Source: Ichthyophonus hoferi (lineage: Eukaryota; Opisthokonta; Ichthyosporea; Ichthyophonida; Ichthyophonidae). From it: a DNA stretch of 37,539 nucleotides. Positions 21,932 to 34,281 of this stretch are shown here, in pieces. Location of the stretch: contig NAOQ01000506.1 in the NCBI GenBank assembly GCA_002751075.1, positions 15,362-52,900 on the forward strand, written 5' to 3'. Position 1 is the first letter of the stretch; each line of letters opens with the position of its first letter. Position numbers and translations under genes: made by a program. The notes beneath the pieces were generated by a model. That model saw only the letters and a program-made list of their open reading frames with translations, did not search any database and was not told the DNA's origin.

Positions 21932-23787
21932 CTAAGACAAATAGAATAACACATGAAATCTTTAATAAAACTATTATTAGTCCAAATTCATATTTTAAAA
22001 TAACACTTAATATGTTAGAATTTTTCACTAAAAACTAATAAAAAATACCTATTATTGTAACAATGCCACGGTGCATAGGAAATATACCTACAACCACTTA
22101 AATTCAAAACTAAAACAGAACCAACAAAATAGTATAGATGACTTGTGCCTACAAATTTTTAAATATTTAATCAACTGTAACTTGAACTAAGCCATTGCTC
22201 AAACATGATATTTTACCAATGCAATTGATGGAATATGATAGAGACAATTTCTCATTATGTAGCTTTTGGGACCAAATAAATAATTATTCAATTGGTTTAA
22301 TATATACTATGCCTAACAATTTCATATGACTTTAAATATAAAAAATTCTATTTGTAATATGTGTATTAGATAGATTCGATATACTTTCCCCTTATTCGAT
22401 CCCCTTCTACCTGCAATGTACCCATAGCCTACGTATTTAATAATGTTTCCTAATTCCCATTCTTATTTATTATAAATCTATGCTAAACCAAATCATGTAT
22501 TTGCTAATTCTTATTATTATTTATTACAATGCTATGCTAAACCAAGCCATTGCATAATAAAAAGAAAAGAATAATAATTTCGTAATAATTTGGAACGATA
22601 TACATTATGAACCAAAGTCAATCATGGTGCGTATTTAAACTGCGCATTGATAGATACAATTGGGCAAAGGTCCAGAGAAACGAACTGGATTCTCAAAACT
22701 GAACGAACTGTTAGGGCCAGATAAGGTGCAATCAAAATGTATAAGAAATTATCAGCGAAACTTATTGAAACCTTTTATTGGCTACAAAATACCTTCAAAC
22801 AGATTCACCTATGAATGACAATCGGATTGGTTATCTATTTAGAAAGATTGGGACTTCATCCCCTCCACTTCCATTTTTTGAAGGCGTATGTATAGTGAAC
22901 CCATTAATAAATTCTAAATATTCTATAAAATACAAATAATACTGTAATCCAATAAATTTTAATTTTAATCTCAAATGTATGAAAATTTTTAAGATATCTT
23001 GCGGAGTTACAAAGACCTTCCATAGCTTAAAACAAATAACTTGTGGCATCATTTCACTAGAAAATACAATTCGCAAAACAACTTTCAAGGGGGATTCAAT
23101 TGCTTTCACGTTAACCAATACATGTTACTATTTTATTTTATTATCTAGTCCTCCAAGATTATTGGACCATGCCAATCAAAAGCAATTTTATGGAATCGGT
23201 CTTCTATTTGTAGAAAACAGAAATTTTTTAATTAGTACCGAAAAAAAGTCTACCGAATATCAATGGTTATAAAGGGGTATTTTATAATGTAAATATATTA
23301 TGATACCCTAGTATTTTATATGGTAAAACATGCCTTCCCGGCGGGCGGAAAACAAGATGGCCCAATAATGCATTTCAATGAAGATATTGGTAAATAAATC
23401 AAGCCTACAAAGTTAAGTTGATTATTACACATTACGTTTTCGATTACGTTTTATGTGCCAAAATGTATAGAGGTGGAAGCAATGTCAAACTTGCAGATTG
23501 TAGTAACCACACTCCTATTACTTAAATACCGTTTGTTTTTACTGTTTGTATTTATAATAATATTTGATTGTGTTCTTTATATATTATTTATAGTGTTATT
23601 TGTACTTATTTGTACTTTTGGTAATAGTCTAAGCATTGTGGCGGCGACCTCATAATGGACAAAATAGGCCAAGATAGTTACTAACCTATTGCCAATATTG
23701 TAATTTTATTACTATTAATAAATAATTCATTTTAAAAATTAAATTATGGTTTGTAATAAAAATAATAATACTAATAATAATAATATC
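21932..23787. other. Intergenic with a tandem duplication and unassigned ORFs
   Basis: Likely 5' flank or 5' intron of the syntenin-like gene, then AT-rich DNA. A unit of about 55 bp is duplicated in tandem at 22449-22560. Overlapping open frames lie at 23118-22831 (minus, 95 codons) and 22979-23272 (plus, 97 codons); neither shows a family I recognise. A 66-codon hydrophobic frame ends at 23655. Confidence 0.35.
22449..22560. repeat. Tandem duplication, unit about 55 bp
   Basis: CTAATTCCCATTCTTATTTA followed by CTATGCTAAACCAAATCAT recurs directly as CTAATTCTTATTATTATTTA and CTATGCTAAACCAAGCCAT. Two diverged copies in head-to-tail order. Confidence 0.6.
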
Positions 23788-23810
23788 AAAAAAAAAAAAA
23801 AAAAAAAAAA
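23788..23810 (+). repeat. Poly(A) run at the gap edge
   Basis: An uninterrupted A run follows an AAT-rich stretch and directly abuts the assembly gap. It may be a retroelement tail or simply the homopolymer that broke the assembly. Confidence 0.6.
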
Positions 23811-24303
23811 NNNNNNNNNNNNNNNNNNNNNNNNNNNNNNNNNNNNNNNNNNNNNNNNNNNNNNNNNNNNNNNNNNNNNNNNNNNNNNNNNNNNNNNNNN
23901 NNNNNNNNNNNNNNNNNNNNNNNNNNNNNNNNNNNNNNNNNNNNNNNNNNNNNNNNNNNNNNNNNNNNNNNNNNNNNNNNNNNNNNNNNNNNNNNNNNNN
24001 NNNNNNNNNNNNNNNNNNNNNNNNNNNNNNNNNNNNNNNNNNNNNNNNNNNNNNNNNNNNNNNNNNNNNNNNNNNNNNNNNNNNNNNNNNNNNNNNNNNN
24101 NNNNNNNNNNNNNNNNNNNNNNNNNNNNNNNNNNNNNNNNNNNNNNNNNNNNNNNNNNNNNNNNNNNNNNNNNNNNNNNNNNNNNNNNNNNNNNNNNNNN
24201 NNNNNNNNNNNNNNNNNNNNNNNNNNNNNNNNNNNNNNNNNNNNNNNNNNNNNNNNNNNNNNNNNNNNNNNNNNNNNNNNNNNNNNNNNNNNNNNNNNNN
24301 NNN
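23811..24303. other. Assembly gap (493 N)
   Basis: Run of N. Nothing can be said about its content, and the stated length may be an estimate. Confidence 0.99.
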
Positions 24304-25390
24304 AAAAACGTGTTTTGATTAGAAGGGATGGTGTTGCCAAATTACAGTTGTTACACATAACACGAACTACACGCTTCGGGTATGATAGGTGCAGGTGCAC
24401 GCACGCAATATCGCGTGATTATTAACCAAGAAGCTCTTGGCGTAAGATCTGCTCTGAATGCACAACACTATTGAGCCAGTTAGTCACCCGATAAATCAGC
24501 ACGTTGTAGACTCCAAGTACATGCCGGGTTATGGAATAGTGAAATCACGAAAATATAGGACATTGGGGGACATTTTCAAAAAATGCGGAGCACATTAAAG
24601 GACATACACGTGGATCTATGAGACCCATGCTCGAGGTAACTTAGATAAACCTTTTTGGGCATGTTCATACAATGTCTCTGAATAAAACCTAAATGAATGG
24701 TTACATACCATATGGAGTGTTTTTCTGCTACCAATAATCTGTATTAATACGTTATAACGTAACCTTAGGAATATTTGTCGGCCGCCGTATTTTATATTTT
24801 TTTGCAATGTCACCCTATCTATGACGCACGTATAGCTCGCTCACCACATTTTGGCATAACTCTGATCGCTCTGAATATGTAAATATTATTTCCATAATTT
24901 AAATTAGGCATTTTTTATTGGGTCATAAATAATAAATATGTCATAAAAATCTGATGTATAAATTTTGTATCATATATTATATCGTTGTTTTCAATGGATC
25001 CGACAATTTATTTATAGATGCTCTCGATCATAATATAGTTAAAATCAATTGGTGTTTGGGAAATCCGGTGCTCAGCTAAGCTATTAAGTTATTTAAATAA
25101 GGTGAACGATTGATATTGATAAGAAATATACCATTAGCTAGCGTATATGTAAATAAAGATCTTTGCTAAAACCATTGCCTTACAACAATTAAGATTGGTA
25201 CTACACCATGGTATTCTAAGACAATGCGGCTTTGAAAATCATAGTCCGGAAATGGCACCAAATAAATACCTAAAAACAGATGGGCAACATTGGAATATCT
25301 ACTGCTGCAGGATAAAAAGTATATAAATAAGACTAAAAAGTAGTAGTTGTATAAAGGGTTGATGCCTTTATAACGCACGATTTAATTGTA
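24304..25390. other. Intergenic, no gene seen
   Basis: AT-rich with a few GC-richer patches (24350-24500). Open frames of 65-70 codons on the minus strand have no recognisable domain. Confidence 0.4.
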
Positions 25391-25399
25391 TACTGAATA

Positions 25400-26205
25400 C
25401 CTAGAATGTGTGCATTAATGAGGAAATGAATTGAAGAACCACCATCTAAACGAGTGAGGACAAGTATTAGATTCCCAAGATAAGATAAGATATTTCTAGT
25501 GGACCTCAGTGATCATCTGAAGTGTATTAGCCAATAATAATCTTTACGATCAGTCCCATTGACACGACCAAACACAAAGATCGGGAAAGGATTTTTAAAA
25601 AAAACAGAAACGACCAATAATGGGTTCAACGTACGCGTATAGTATGCATAATATGGATACGTGTTACAAGATCGCTAACCATGGTGAATAAGTAGGTTCA
25701 ATCTTGGCCCGAATGGTAAGTAGACCGATTCTTTCCATAAAATAGGAACACCACCATTACGTCAACCTAACAACATTCGCACCAAAACGTTTTAAAGTAT
25801 TCATTCCTTCTGAGTTGACAGAGGGATAATTATTACTAACAGTTACCTAGAGAATTGAGTTATGGGCCTTCAATAGAACCTCTAGAACAATAACTGAGCA
25901 TCGAAGACGGATCCGATCATACAGCTATCACTCACACTGACCTACTAACGATAGCTACTACCAACAATACAATTGAAGATCCCGAAGCCTGTGGGCAAGT
26001 CACTAGAACTACCACAGATTACTATAATACGGGAAAATGCAAATCCGTTTTTGACAAAAAAAAGTTTTGCATTTATTATTTTCTGTTGAACAACATCTTG
26101 TATACTCTTTCTGTTGATTAGAAAATACTTGATCTATATTTTGTAATTGTAGTTTCATATTGCAATGTTTAGTTCTCCGGCACTTGAATATAAGCGTCAG
26201 TGTTT
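25400..26205. repeat. Unidentified dispersed repeat, copy A
   Basis: Shares several blocks with copies B and C downstream. Among them are GTGTTACAAGAT...CTAACC...GAATAAGTAG (25660), the TATGGGCCTTC block (25861), GCCTGTGGGCAAGTCACTAG (25987), and TTGCAATGTTTAGTTC...CAGTGTT (26160-26200). Codon-like similarity between copies hints that part was once protein-coding in a mobile element. Family not recognised; an old fossil. Confidence 0.55.
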
Positions 26206-26829
26206 TGAAGATAAACTTTCAATATAGAATACAGAAAATTGTTTAGTTACTTTCGAGTGCAATAAATATTCTTTCATACACACAAACTTGGTACTCATTG
26301 ATCACTCACACTGTGCTATAAGCACTATTGCAACTAAACAAACTAAAGTAGAAGTCCCTCCATCAGTAATAGTTACAATTGTAACAGATATCTAGCGATA
26401 GAGCCAACATATTTTTGTTCTCTTCCGTTGCCTTTGATTGCAAGTAGATCATAGCTAAGTATTGATTGTTTCTATTTCTAGCTCAGCAAGAGACACACCT
26501 GTACGGAACCTAATTAAAACCCACGAGTCTGTAAACAAGCCATTATGCAAATATCGTTATAGCTAGTATACGTACAAAGGCCCCATTATAATATGATGAC
26601 ATACTTATTTTTTTTAGTAAACTGTTGCGAACGCCCGGATGATTATTAATTTAAATGCTATTATTGGCTATTATGCACCCCAAGTCAGATTCGTATAGCT
26701 GTCTAATAAGGAACTACTCAACGTAAAGCCAAAAAGCAATTAAATTTCAATGTGGCTGTCTATTTAGATGCATTGATATACTGTACTTTTTTAATGATCC
26801 ATTTAAATATTAAGTTATTATAGATAATT

Positions 26830-27640
26830 TTAAATGTGTTACAAGATTACTAACCACAGATGAATAAGTAGATCAATGATCGTGACTCGAAATTGGTTAG
26901 TTGCATAATGATTTAGTTGCATCATGTTTTTCAACCTGATAAACTGATTTGTCAATACATAATATGAGACGTTACACCAATGAAGTATCTAAATAAAGAA
27001 CCATTCTAGGAAGGAGATGGTAGTTTGGGGTTGTTAAGATAAAGTAAGAGGCATGAGTGTAAACTGCAATAACTCATAAATGCCCCGGTCGTTCCTCTTG
27101 CCATTCGGTGCCCCCGCTCATACATACGCAATGGAAAATAGCAAAATATGAAGTTCTCGTAAGTGCATACAAAAAAGCTTTGCATTCAATTAGATATTTG
27201 TAATAATCTCATTGTTATTGCAATGTCTAATCCACCGCTAGCACTCAAATACAAGAATCAGTGTTCAGACCTCTCGCTAGTTTAGAAGTCAGAGAACTGT
27301 ATACTGACACTAGATAGTGATAGTAGTATTTATTTACATAGTACATATCCCCACTTGATCGATCTCATTGTGCAATTTCTACATTTGCACCCAAGCGCAT
27401 CAAAGCATACATCCCTTCTAAATTAGAACAGAGATATAGTTACTACAATCAGTTACTTAGAGAGTTGGTATATGGGCCTTCTATAGAACTCCTATTACAA
27501 CAACTGAGCCTTAGAGACAGATCTGATTAAAAAACTATTACTAACGCTGGTCGAACAATATTAACCACTGCCAGTTGTCCAATTGAAGATATCGACAGCT
27601 GTGTACAAGTTGATAGAACTGACACAGATGCTGATAGAAC
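26830..27640. repeat. Unidentified dispersed repeat, copy B
   Basis: Diverged relative of copy A. Matching blocks start at about 26836 (GTGTTACAAGATTACTAACC), 27217 (TTGCAATGTCTAAT), 27398 (CATACATCCCTTCT) and 27472 (TATGGGCCTTCTATAGAAC). The order of blocks differs from copy A, so the units are either tandem or rearranged. Fossil of unknown family. Confidence 0.55.
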
Positions 27641-28449
27641 GTAATAAAAAATTGTGTGTTTCGATATCTCCTGTATCTATTACCATCGTTTATGCCTTGT
27701 GCTTATCCGACATACCAGACTATGAGATATCATACTCAACCTTCTTCATTTAAACTCTTTAAGCCTATGTTGAAAAGTATTGGGATGCTATACACCGCCA
27801 TAAATCGTATTCATAAGCCACTCACGATTAGACTTGGGATCTTTTCTTACAAGTTTGGTGAAATAGTCCATAACTCATTGATTCTTTCTCCACCCCCCGG
27901 TACCCATGTCAGGGTGATCCATATTAAGATAATAAATGCACTTAAAAGTTATTGAAAAGTTAAGTTGACTTGTTAGATAACCATTGAAGGACAGGTGATA
28001 ATTGTGTAGATCGACTCTCAAAGCACATGTGCCGCTCTGCTGTTATAAAATTGTCCCCATTTTTATTAGTTAATTGCATAACCTAAATTAACACTCATGA
28101 TAGACAAAGGTCGGGAAAATATGAAAGGAGCAAAAACAACTAATAATAAATACTGTTCTCGGTCGTCAATATTTACTGTTCAATTTATGCGCTTTATGCT
28201 TTTCTGCTTCTTCATACTATGCCTGTAGTTATCGAAGAAGTTGAAGTAGGTAATATAGATGCTTTACTAAAAGGCCAACTAGTTTAGTCTGGGAATATGC
28301 CATGACCGTAGCCATATTCACTAGCAGCATCATGCCAACCCTAACCACAGATAGATAGGCCTCCCTTACATTCTGTGGAATCTCAAACCAACCCCGGCTC
28401 ACGGCCTACATACCTTCGAGTATAAACCATACTATCATAGAGACTGAGC

Positions 28450-28995
28450 CACTCATCTATTCCAATTCACCAAATGAGGATCTGCATCCTTGGTTACTCT
28501 GATAATATGCAGTATATAAACACTATTATATCAACGAGGAAGTGAGTTAATTCACCAAAATAGAGACATAATAGTATTTAAATATTACGGTAAGATCAGA
28601 CAATTTTAGTGGGACTCTCTGGCCTATCGCGAGTTGGATTAGCTAATACGAATAGTTATGATTGGCTCCATTTAAGTTATTGAGCTTAGCAACATTGGTA
28701 TTAAATAGAAAGTTAACACTGGCGATAAAACAAAGTACAAAGCAAAGCAAAACTCACTAATAAAAGGGGAATTGTTCTCATGTATGTGGCCCCCTGTACA
28801 TCCGAGTATCTACGGCAACCCCGCATACCTGCGCACATGTACACTCACACAAGAACTTTGTATTCCTTTAATATTTGTTAACCAATACCATAATACATAT
28901 ATATATATATAGTCTTATTATATAACAGTCAATTGGAGACCCCTAAGCCTGTGAATAAGTCGCTAGAACTACCACAGATTGCTATAGTTTCTATC
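28450..28995. repeat. Unidentified dispersed repeat, copy C
   Basis: Its left part (28533-28660, GAGGAAGTGAGTTAATTCAC ... AGTGGGACTCTCTGGCC ... TTAGCTAAT) matches the left part of copy A (25419-25545). Its right part (28945-28990, AAGCCTGTGAATAAGTCGCT then AGAACTACCACAGATTGCTA) matches 25985-26030. Between them similarity is not visible by eye. Fossil of unknown family. Confidence 0.5.
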
Positions 28996-28999
28996 GACT

Positions 29000-31550
29000 T
29001 TCAACACTAGGACTATATCATCTCTCCTGAACATACCTAGTTTTAGAGAAAGTATGCGCAGGCAATTCCTTCACCTTTCCCTTGCTCACCACCAATCTCA
29101 TGTTTTTTACACGGGCTCTCCGATTTTCTCTATTCAATGAGAGAGTTTAGATTGGTTTACTGAACCAGAAGATCCCCAAATCCACCACTACAACAAGTAG
29201 GCACCCATCACCACAAAGAGCATTCGCTACTATGGCCAAAACCAACAACCAGTTTAAGTTATGTCGCTTGCATCTTCATCAAAATTTGCTCTACTTTTCA
29301 ATTTTACAAACCTTAAATTTTTTGAGGAGGCAATACATGCTCAAACAAAATGTCTTGGAAAACTATAATGCATAAAGAACTTGTGACAATTAATTAGTTC
29401 CATATTTGGATGCTTGTACTTCACGAGAAAATCTTAAAAAACGTCACCATACTTTGCAGCCTGAAGGTGTATCATAAGAAATATGACTAAACTGGAATAG
29501 TAAATTAACCCAAACTCCAACTTTGTGCCCAGGAAAACAAAAAGACTAAGAATATATTTTTTTTTAATGCCTCATCACCTGTGACTAGTTTTTATGAAGA
29601 AGTATCTGACTTGGATCGAATCAGCAATGGTAGAGTGAATCATAGAGACAGAATTTGTTCACTAGAGTGAGGTAAATTAGTTCTTAAGCCAACTTTGGTT
29701 CATTTAATAATAATTTATATCTCTTCCGTTGTGTTTATGCCAATTTACAGTCTTTTGGAGTCTACAACATCAATAGAGATATATGCTTTTTCGGCGCCAT
29801 TAATTGGTACCTGTGGTTTATGAAATGAATGCTTGTTATTTATAAAGATATTCTAGTATATCTGGTTTCTTCTTCTGCTATGCAAGCTTTCTGTTCTTCT
29901 TGCTCATAATCTGGCCCTAAGTGTCTTATACCGAAGGATGGTTGGTTTATATCTTTAATCAGGAATCTGACAATAGATTTGGTTTATTGGTTTTGATATT
30001 TTGGGCAATTTTTTAAACTGATGGTTGTTGTTTTCTAATCATGCATGTGTTTAAAACTATAAAATATGCCAGTACAACTAGCTCTCTGTTAAATTTGTAA
30101 CTAAGAAACTCCCATGAGTTTCACCAAGGATATCAAGAAGTCTATATGTACTATATGCGATTGTTCATTGCTGAGGAATTCAGGCTCGTATTCCTCAATC
30201 ATATAGCAATGTGCCAGTTTTATTTTATTTCTACTGTTAATACTATTTCTAATAAATATATTAATTTAATACACCTACTTATTAAGTTGCTTAGATGTAG
30301 AAAGATATATTCAATGATATATATAATATAATGGCTACAATGTATATTATGCTAGGGTATCGCATAAATAAATTTTTCAGTAACTCTTGGTGCTTTGTAG
30401 TCATAAGAACCTTAAGAATTATGAAATCATGCAATGTAATTAGGAATACGAGATTGCTTGCGATTGTGATTCCCTATCAATAATAATAACCTTAACAATA
30501 TATATAGTAACATTATAAAATATAGTTATTATGATTGCGGTTTTTAATGCCCATATAATTAGGAAAAATAATAAGTAGATTAATCTAATTTGGAATTGCT
30601 CAACATAACTAGTACGCAGTTGAACTCAACACATGACTGTAATAGATCTCATAAAAACTTAACTGTAGTAATATTATTAATTATTGAATATAGAAATTGG
30701 CATGTGAACACTGTGTTTATTGCCAGATGAACAGTAAATAAACTGTAGTTTTCTTTCAAATATAATTCCCATTTCAATGAACAGTTAACATTTCGCTTGT
30801 GTTGCAAGTTCTCACTCCCTACTAGCTAAACTAGGTTATATAAAAACACTTTCCAGACTATTTATTCAATAAAACAAGTTAACAACCTAGCTCTATAAAA
30901 TGTTTCGAATAACCAAGTAAAAATACGGGTATATATATGCATATGTTTTTTAAGTAGGGGTTTATTTAGAAAGCAAGAGTAGATTTACTGGAAGTAGTTA
31001 TGACTTAGATTATCTTAATTGACCAATTCTTATGAAGTTAGTTTTCTTTGTGCAATTGAATGATAAGTTTTTATGGTACTACATATATGATGTCTAATGC
31101 ATTGTTTGACAAGGTACCATATGATTATCTCTATATATTGCAAAACAGTTTTATCGCCAAATTAATTCCAGGAAACGCCGATTTCAGTACAAAAATTTGA
31201 CCGGCAATTGTGTTTTGTCATGAGGTCAGATATATAGGATTTTTTTATATCACAATGACTTTCATATCTTCTATTACATTACTTCTTTGGTAATTGATGC
31301 GAGACAAATCCAATTATCTAATATCAGGTAAACTTTTACTTTAATAAAACCCAAATATTACATCTGAATTCCTTATCTATTTATTTGCATTGCTTGAGAT
31401 TATCGCCCTAGCTAGTGGTCTAAACGCGTTTATTTATATATAATTCCCCAATAAGATCTTTTATAAAATTTAATAAGCCAGTGGAGTGCACCAACTGTAT
31501 CCCAGTGGCCTATTGATGCCAATAGAGTCTCTATAACCGTTTCTGGCTAT
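29000..31550. other. Intergenic, no gene seen
   Basis: AT-rich DNA upstream of the SPIN90 gene. The only open frame over 60 codons (30146-30331, plus) is low in complexity and has no recognisable domain. Confidence 0.45.
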
Positions 31551-31562
31551 TACGACAATTTA

Positions 31563-31604
31563 ATTGGTTGTAAAAAACAGAAAACGTTGTGCCCAGATGA
31601 TTGG
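31563..31604 (+). promoter_or_regulatory. Inverted CCAAT boxes upstream of the SPIN90 gene
   Basis: ATTGG at 31563-31567 (TTAATTGGTTG) and 31600-31604 (GATGATTGGTGCTTG) lie 152 and 115 bp before the predicted start, followed by a short GC-rich patch (CCCGGGAGGGAGCG). The position fits a core promoter with NF-Y sites; function is inferred. Confidence 0.45.
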
Positions 31605-31718
31605 TGCTTGCCCGGGAGGGAGCGAAATTTAAAAAATACTGTAACTGTATCCAACATCAATATATACTAACTGTAAACGATTAGTGCTTGTTATGCTTAT
31701 GTATTTCTTTCTATTATC

Positions 31719-34246
31719 ATGTCTACAAGGGAGCCTCTAAAGGCCATCAAGTGAGTTTTTGATATATGAAATCATATTATAAATAATGAAGAACATATAT
31801 AGCTCTACAATGATGTTTTTACAAAAGTATACATATACACAGACTTACACAAGCTTACCCACCTACTATACACAAACATATAATCTTTCTTCCCCTTAGC
31901 ATTTCTCTCCTAACCCTACCAAAGAGGAGTCCGCACGCTCCTTTTAGATGTTTACCCTTTTTATTTTAACTTTTCTGACTATACCGTTTCCTTCCTAAAT
32001 ACATCCATATTTTTCTTTCTATTTATATGCACATGCGAAATACTCATGTTTCACACTAATCTTTCGTATTCTTTCATTCTTTCCCTCTATATATTTTCAT
32101 TCTCTTTATTGTATTTTCATAAAACAATTCTTTTTTTCTTACGTTATTTTTACTAATTACTTGTTCTTATCAGGCCGTTTTATTCAGAGGAACAAGGATG
32201 CCTACAGGTAACTGTTGGAGAGACTTTCAAGTTAATAAAGAATGTTAATGATGATTGGCTGTATTGCCGCTCCCTAGTGTCTAAGAAGATAGGATATGTG
32301 CCCACCTGGTGTGTTGAACAGGTAGGTGAAGATAAAGGTTGAACTATCGCGAGGGCTATATGTTTGTATGCATGTTATCGGTATATATCCAGGTATATGT
32401 ACGTAGTGTATGTAAGAAAAAATACTTGTGTTTAAGATTATCAATCAATTATATATGTATATATATATATATATATGAAAGGAAGGGCTGAGACTGAGAA
32501 ATGCATGGGAAAAGCGATCAAAACTGAAGAAAAATATATAGCTTCTTTATACAAGGTAATCCAATATGTACTATGTAGGTACGTGCGGAGAGTGTCTCTT
32601 CCCAAACTTCTTCAGCTGTTCCCGACCTTTTGCCCTACAGTAAATGTAGGACCATGTTTACTTTCAATTCCAAGGCAGAGTATGTGTTCTGTTGCATTGC
32701 ACATGTTTTTTTTATGCTACTTTTTTTTTAGGTTATTTATTTCTATACTCTCTTGCTTTGTATTTGGTGTAATTTTGTTCTTGATAGATTCGTTCACATG
32801 ATATCATAGGATATAAGTAATTGATGTCAGCTTTATTATACACATTATTATAGTTAGTAGTGTAATTCAGTATGTTTTATTTATACATTGTAATTTCAAC
32901 CTATAGACCCTGAGGGATTAGGATTCAAATTAATCTCATTAACTTCTAATTAGTCTCATTAGCTTATATATATATATATATATATATTATATTATATCAT
33001 ATTATTTTATTATCTCATCTTGTATTATACCATATGATACTGTATTATATTATACTAGACTATACTATATGACATTATATTATTATACTACTATACCATT
33101 ATACCATTTTACTACTATACCATCATACTATTTTACCACTATACCATTATACTATTTTACTACTATACCATTGTACTATTATGCTATTGTACTATTATAC
33201 TACTATACCATTATACTATTGTACTATTCTCTTTATACATACTTACCCATACACATCTATGCATCAATCTAGAAATCAGCTAGGGTTCCAACAAGGTGAG
33301 GAACTACTTATCCTGCGTGTGGCTCGAGGGGGCTGGTATTATGCTCGTAATGCAAAGGGGGAGGAGGGTAAAATACCTGGTAATTTTGTGACTCCAATGA
33401 CTAGTGGCCTATCAGCTACTGCCACTTCCGAGAGCGCCAATACTTCATCAGCTTTAAATGTAGATTTAAAAGGGATCCCTAGAAGGGCAGCACCCGCACC
33501 ACCTCGCCACATGTCTAGTGGTTATAGGTCATCCATGCCAACCACTACCACTACAACTACCTTGTAAGTGATTTCCATAGGGTTAAATGACTTTGCCAGC
33601 GTGTGTATATGGATTGGTTTAGGCCAATGAAAGATATCAATTTATGTCTTTATAAGGAAAGGGGGTGTATGATTGGGCTTTGTCACCAAACCAACATACA
33701 TTGGTATTTAGGCCCAGTTATCTTTCCATGTGTAATATTCAACTATTTCTCTATCCTATTTCATTTTTATTTGTTTAATTTTTTAATTCTTTTAATTTTA
33801 ATTATAGTCTTGTTTTTTCACACCTTTTTTGGTTTCGTTTATGCAAGTCTCTGCTATATTTATTTGATCTATCTCTACTACCATACTACTATTGTTATGT
33901 ATAAATAGAGGAAGGTGTGATGGATGAGAGAACACAAAGGAAAAAGAGATACCTAAGAGTCAGGGCATTTTAAACTTCCATAAATGATTTTAATGTATTA
34001 GATTCATTGGATGGCATCTATCACTTTAAATATTTGAATATTTTATGTTTATCGACCAATCCATATTTCGTGTTAAATATTCCAGCATAGATTGTCTGTC
34101 TATGGTCACAATTAAAATTTTAATGTAGTTTCATACGATTGTTTTTTTAAAAAATTTAACGAGATAATACGCCTCCAAAACAGAAAGGAGCCCTAGATGG
34201 GGAGTGCAAATAGGCATTGTATGGTTTACTAGCGAGAAAGAGAAAA

Positions 34247-34281
<35 letters not shown>

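Noticed and set aside
21912-22028. Membrane-anchor-like N-terminal extension of the syntenin-like protein
   Set aside because: The hydrophobic 39 residues come from AT-rich sequence upstream of a good splice acceptor, and syntenins have no membrane segment. It would be restored if cDNA showed this region unspliced in the mRNA.
23455-23655. Possible GPCR TM1 (motif FGNSL after a hydrophobic stretch)
   Set aside because: The frame stops straight after the motif, the assembly gap follows, and AT-rich DNA gives hydrophobic frames by chance.
23746-24400. Open frames of 190-204 codons
   Set aside because: They are almost entirely the N gap.
33069-33260. Tyr/Thr/Leu-rich N-terminus in front of SPIN90 exon 4
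   Set aside because: It is the minisatellite read in frame; the exon starts at the acceptor ending 33272.
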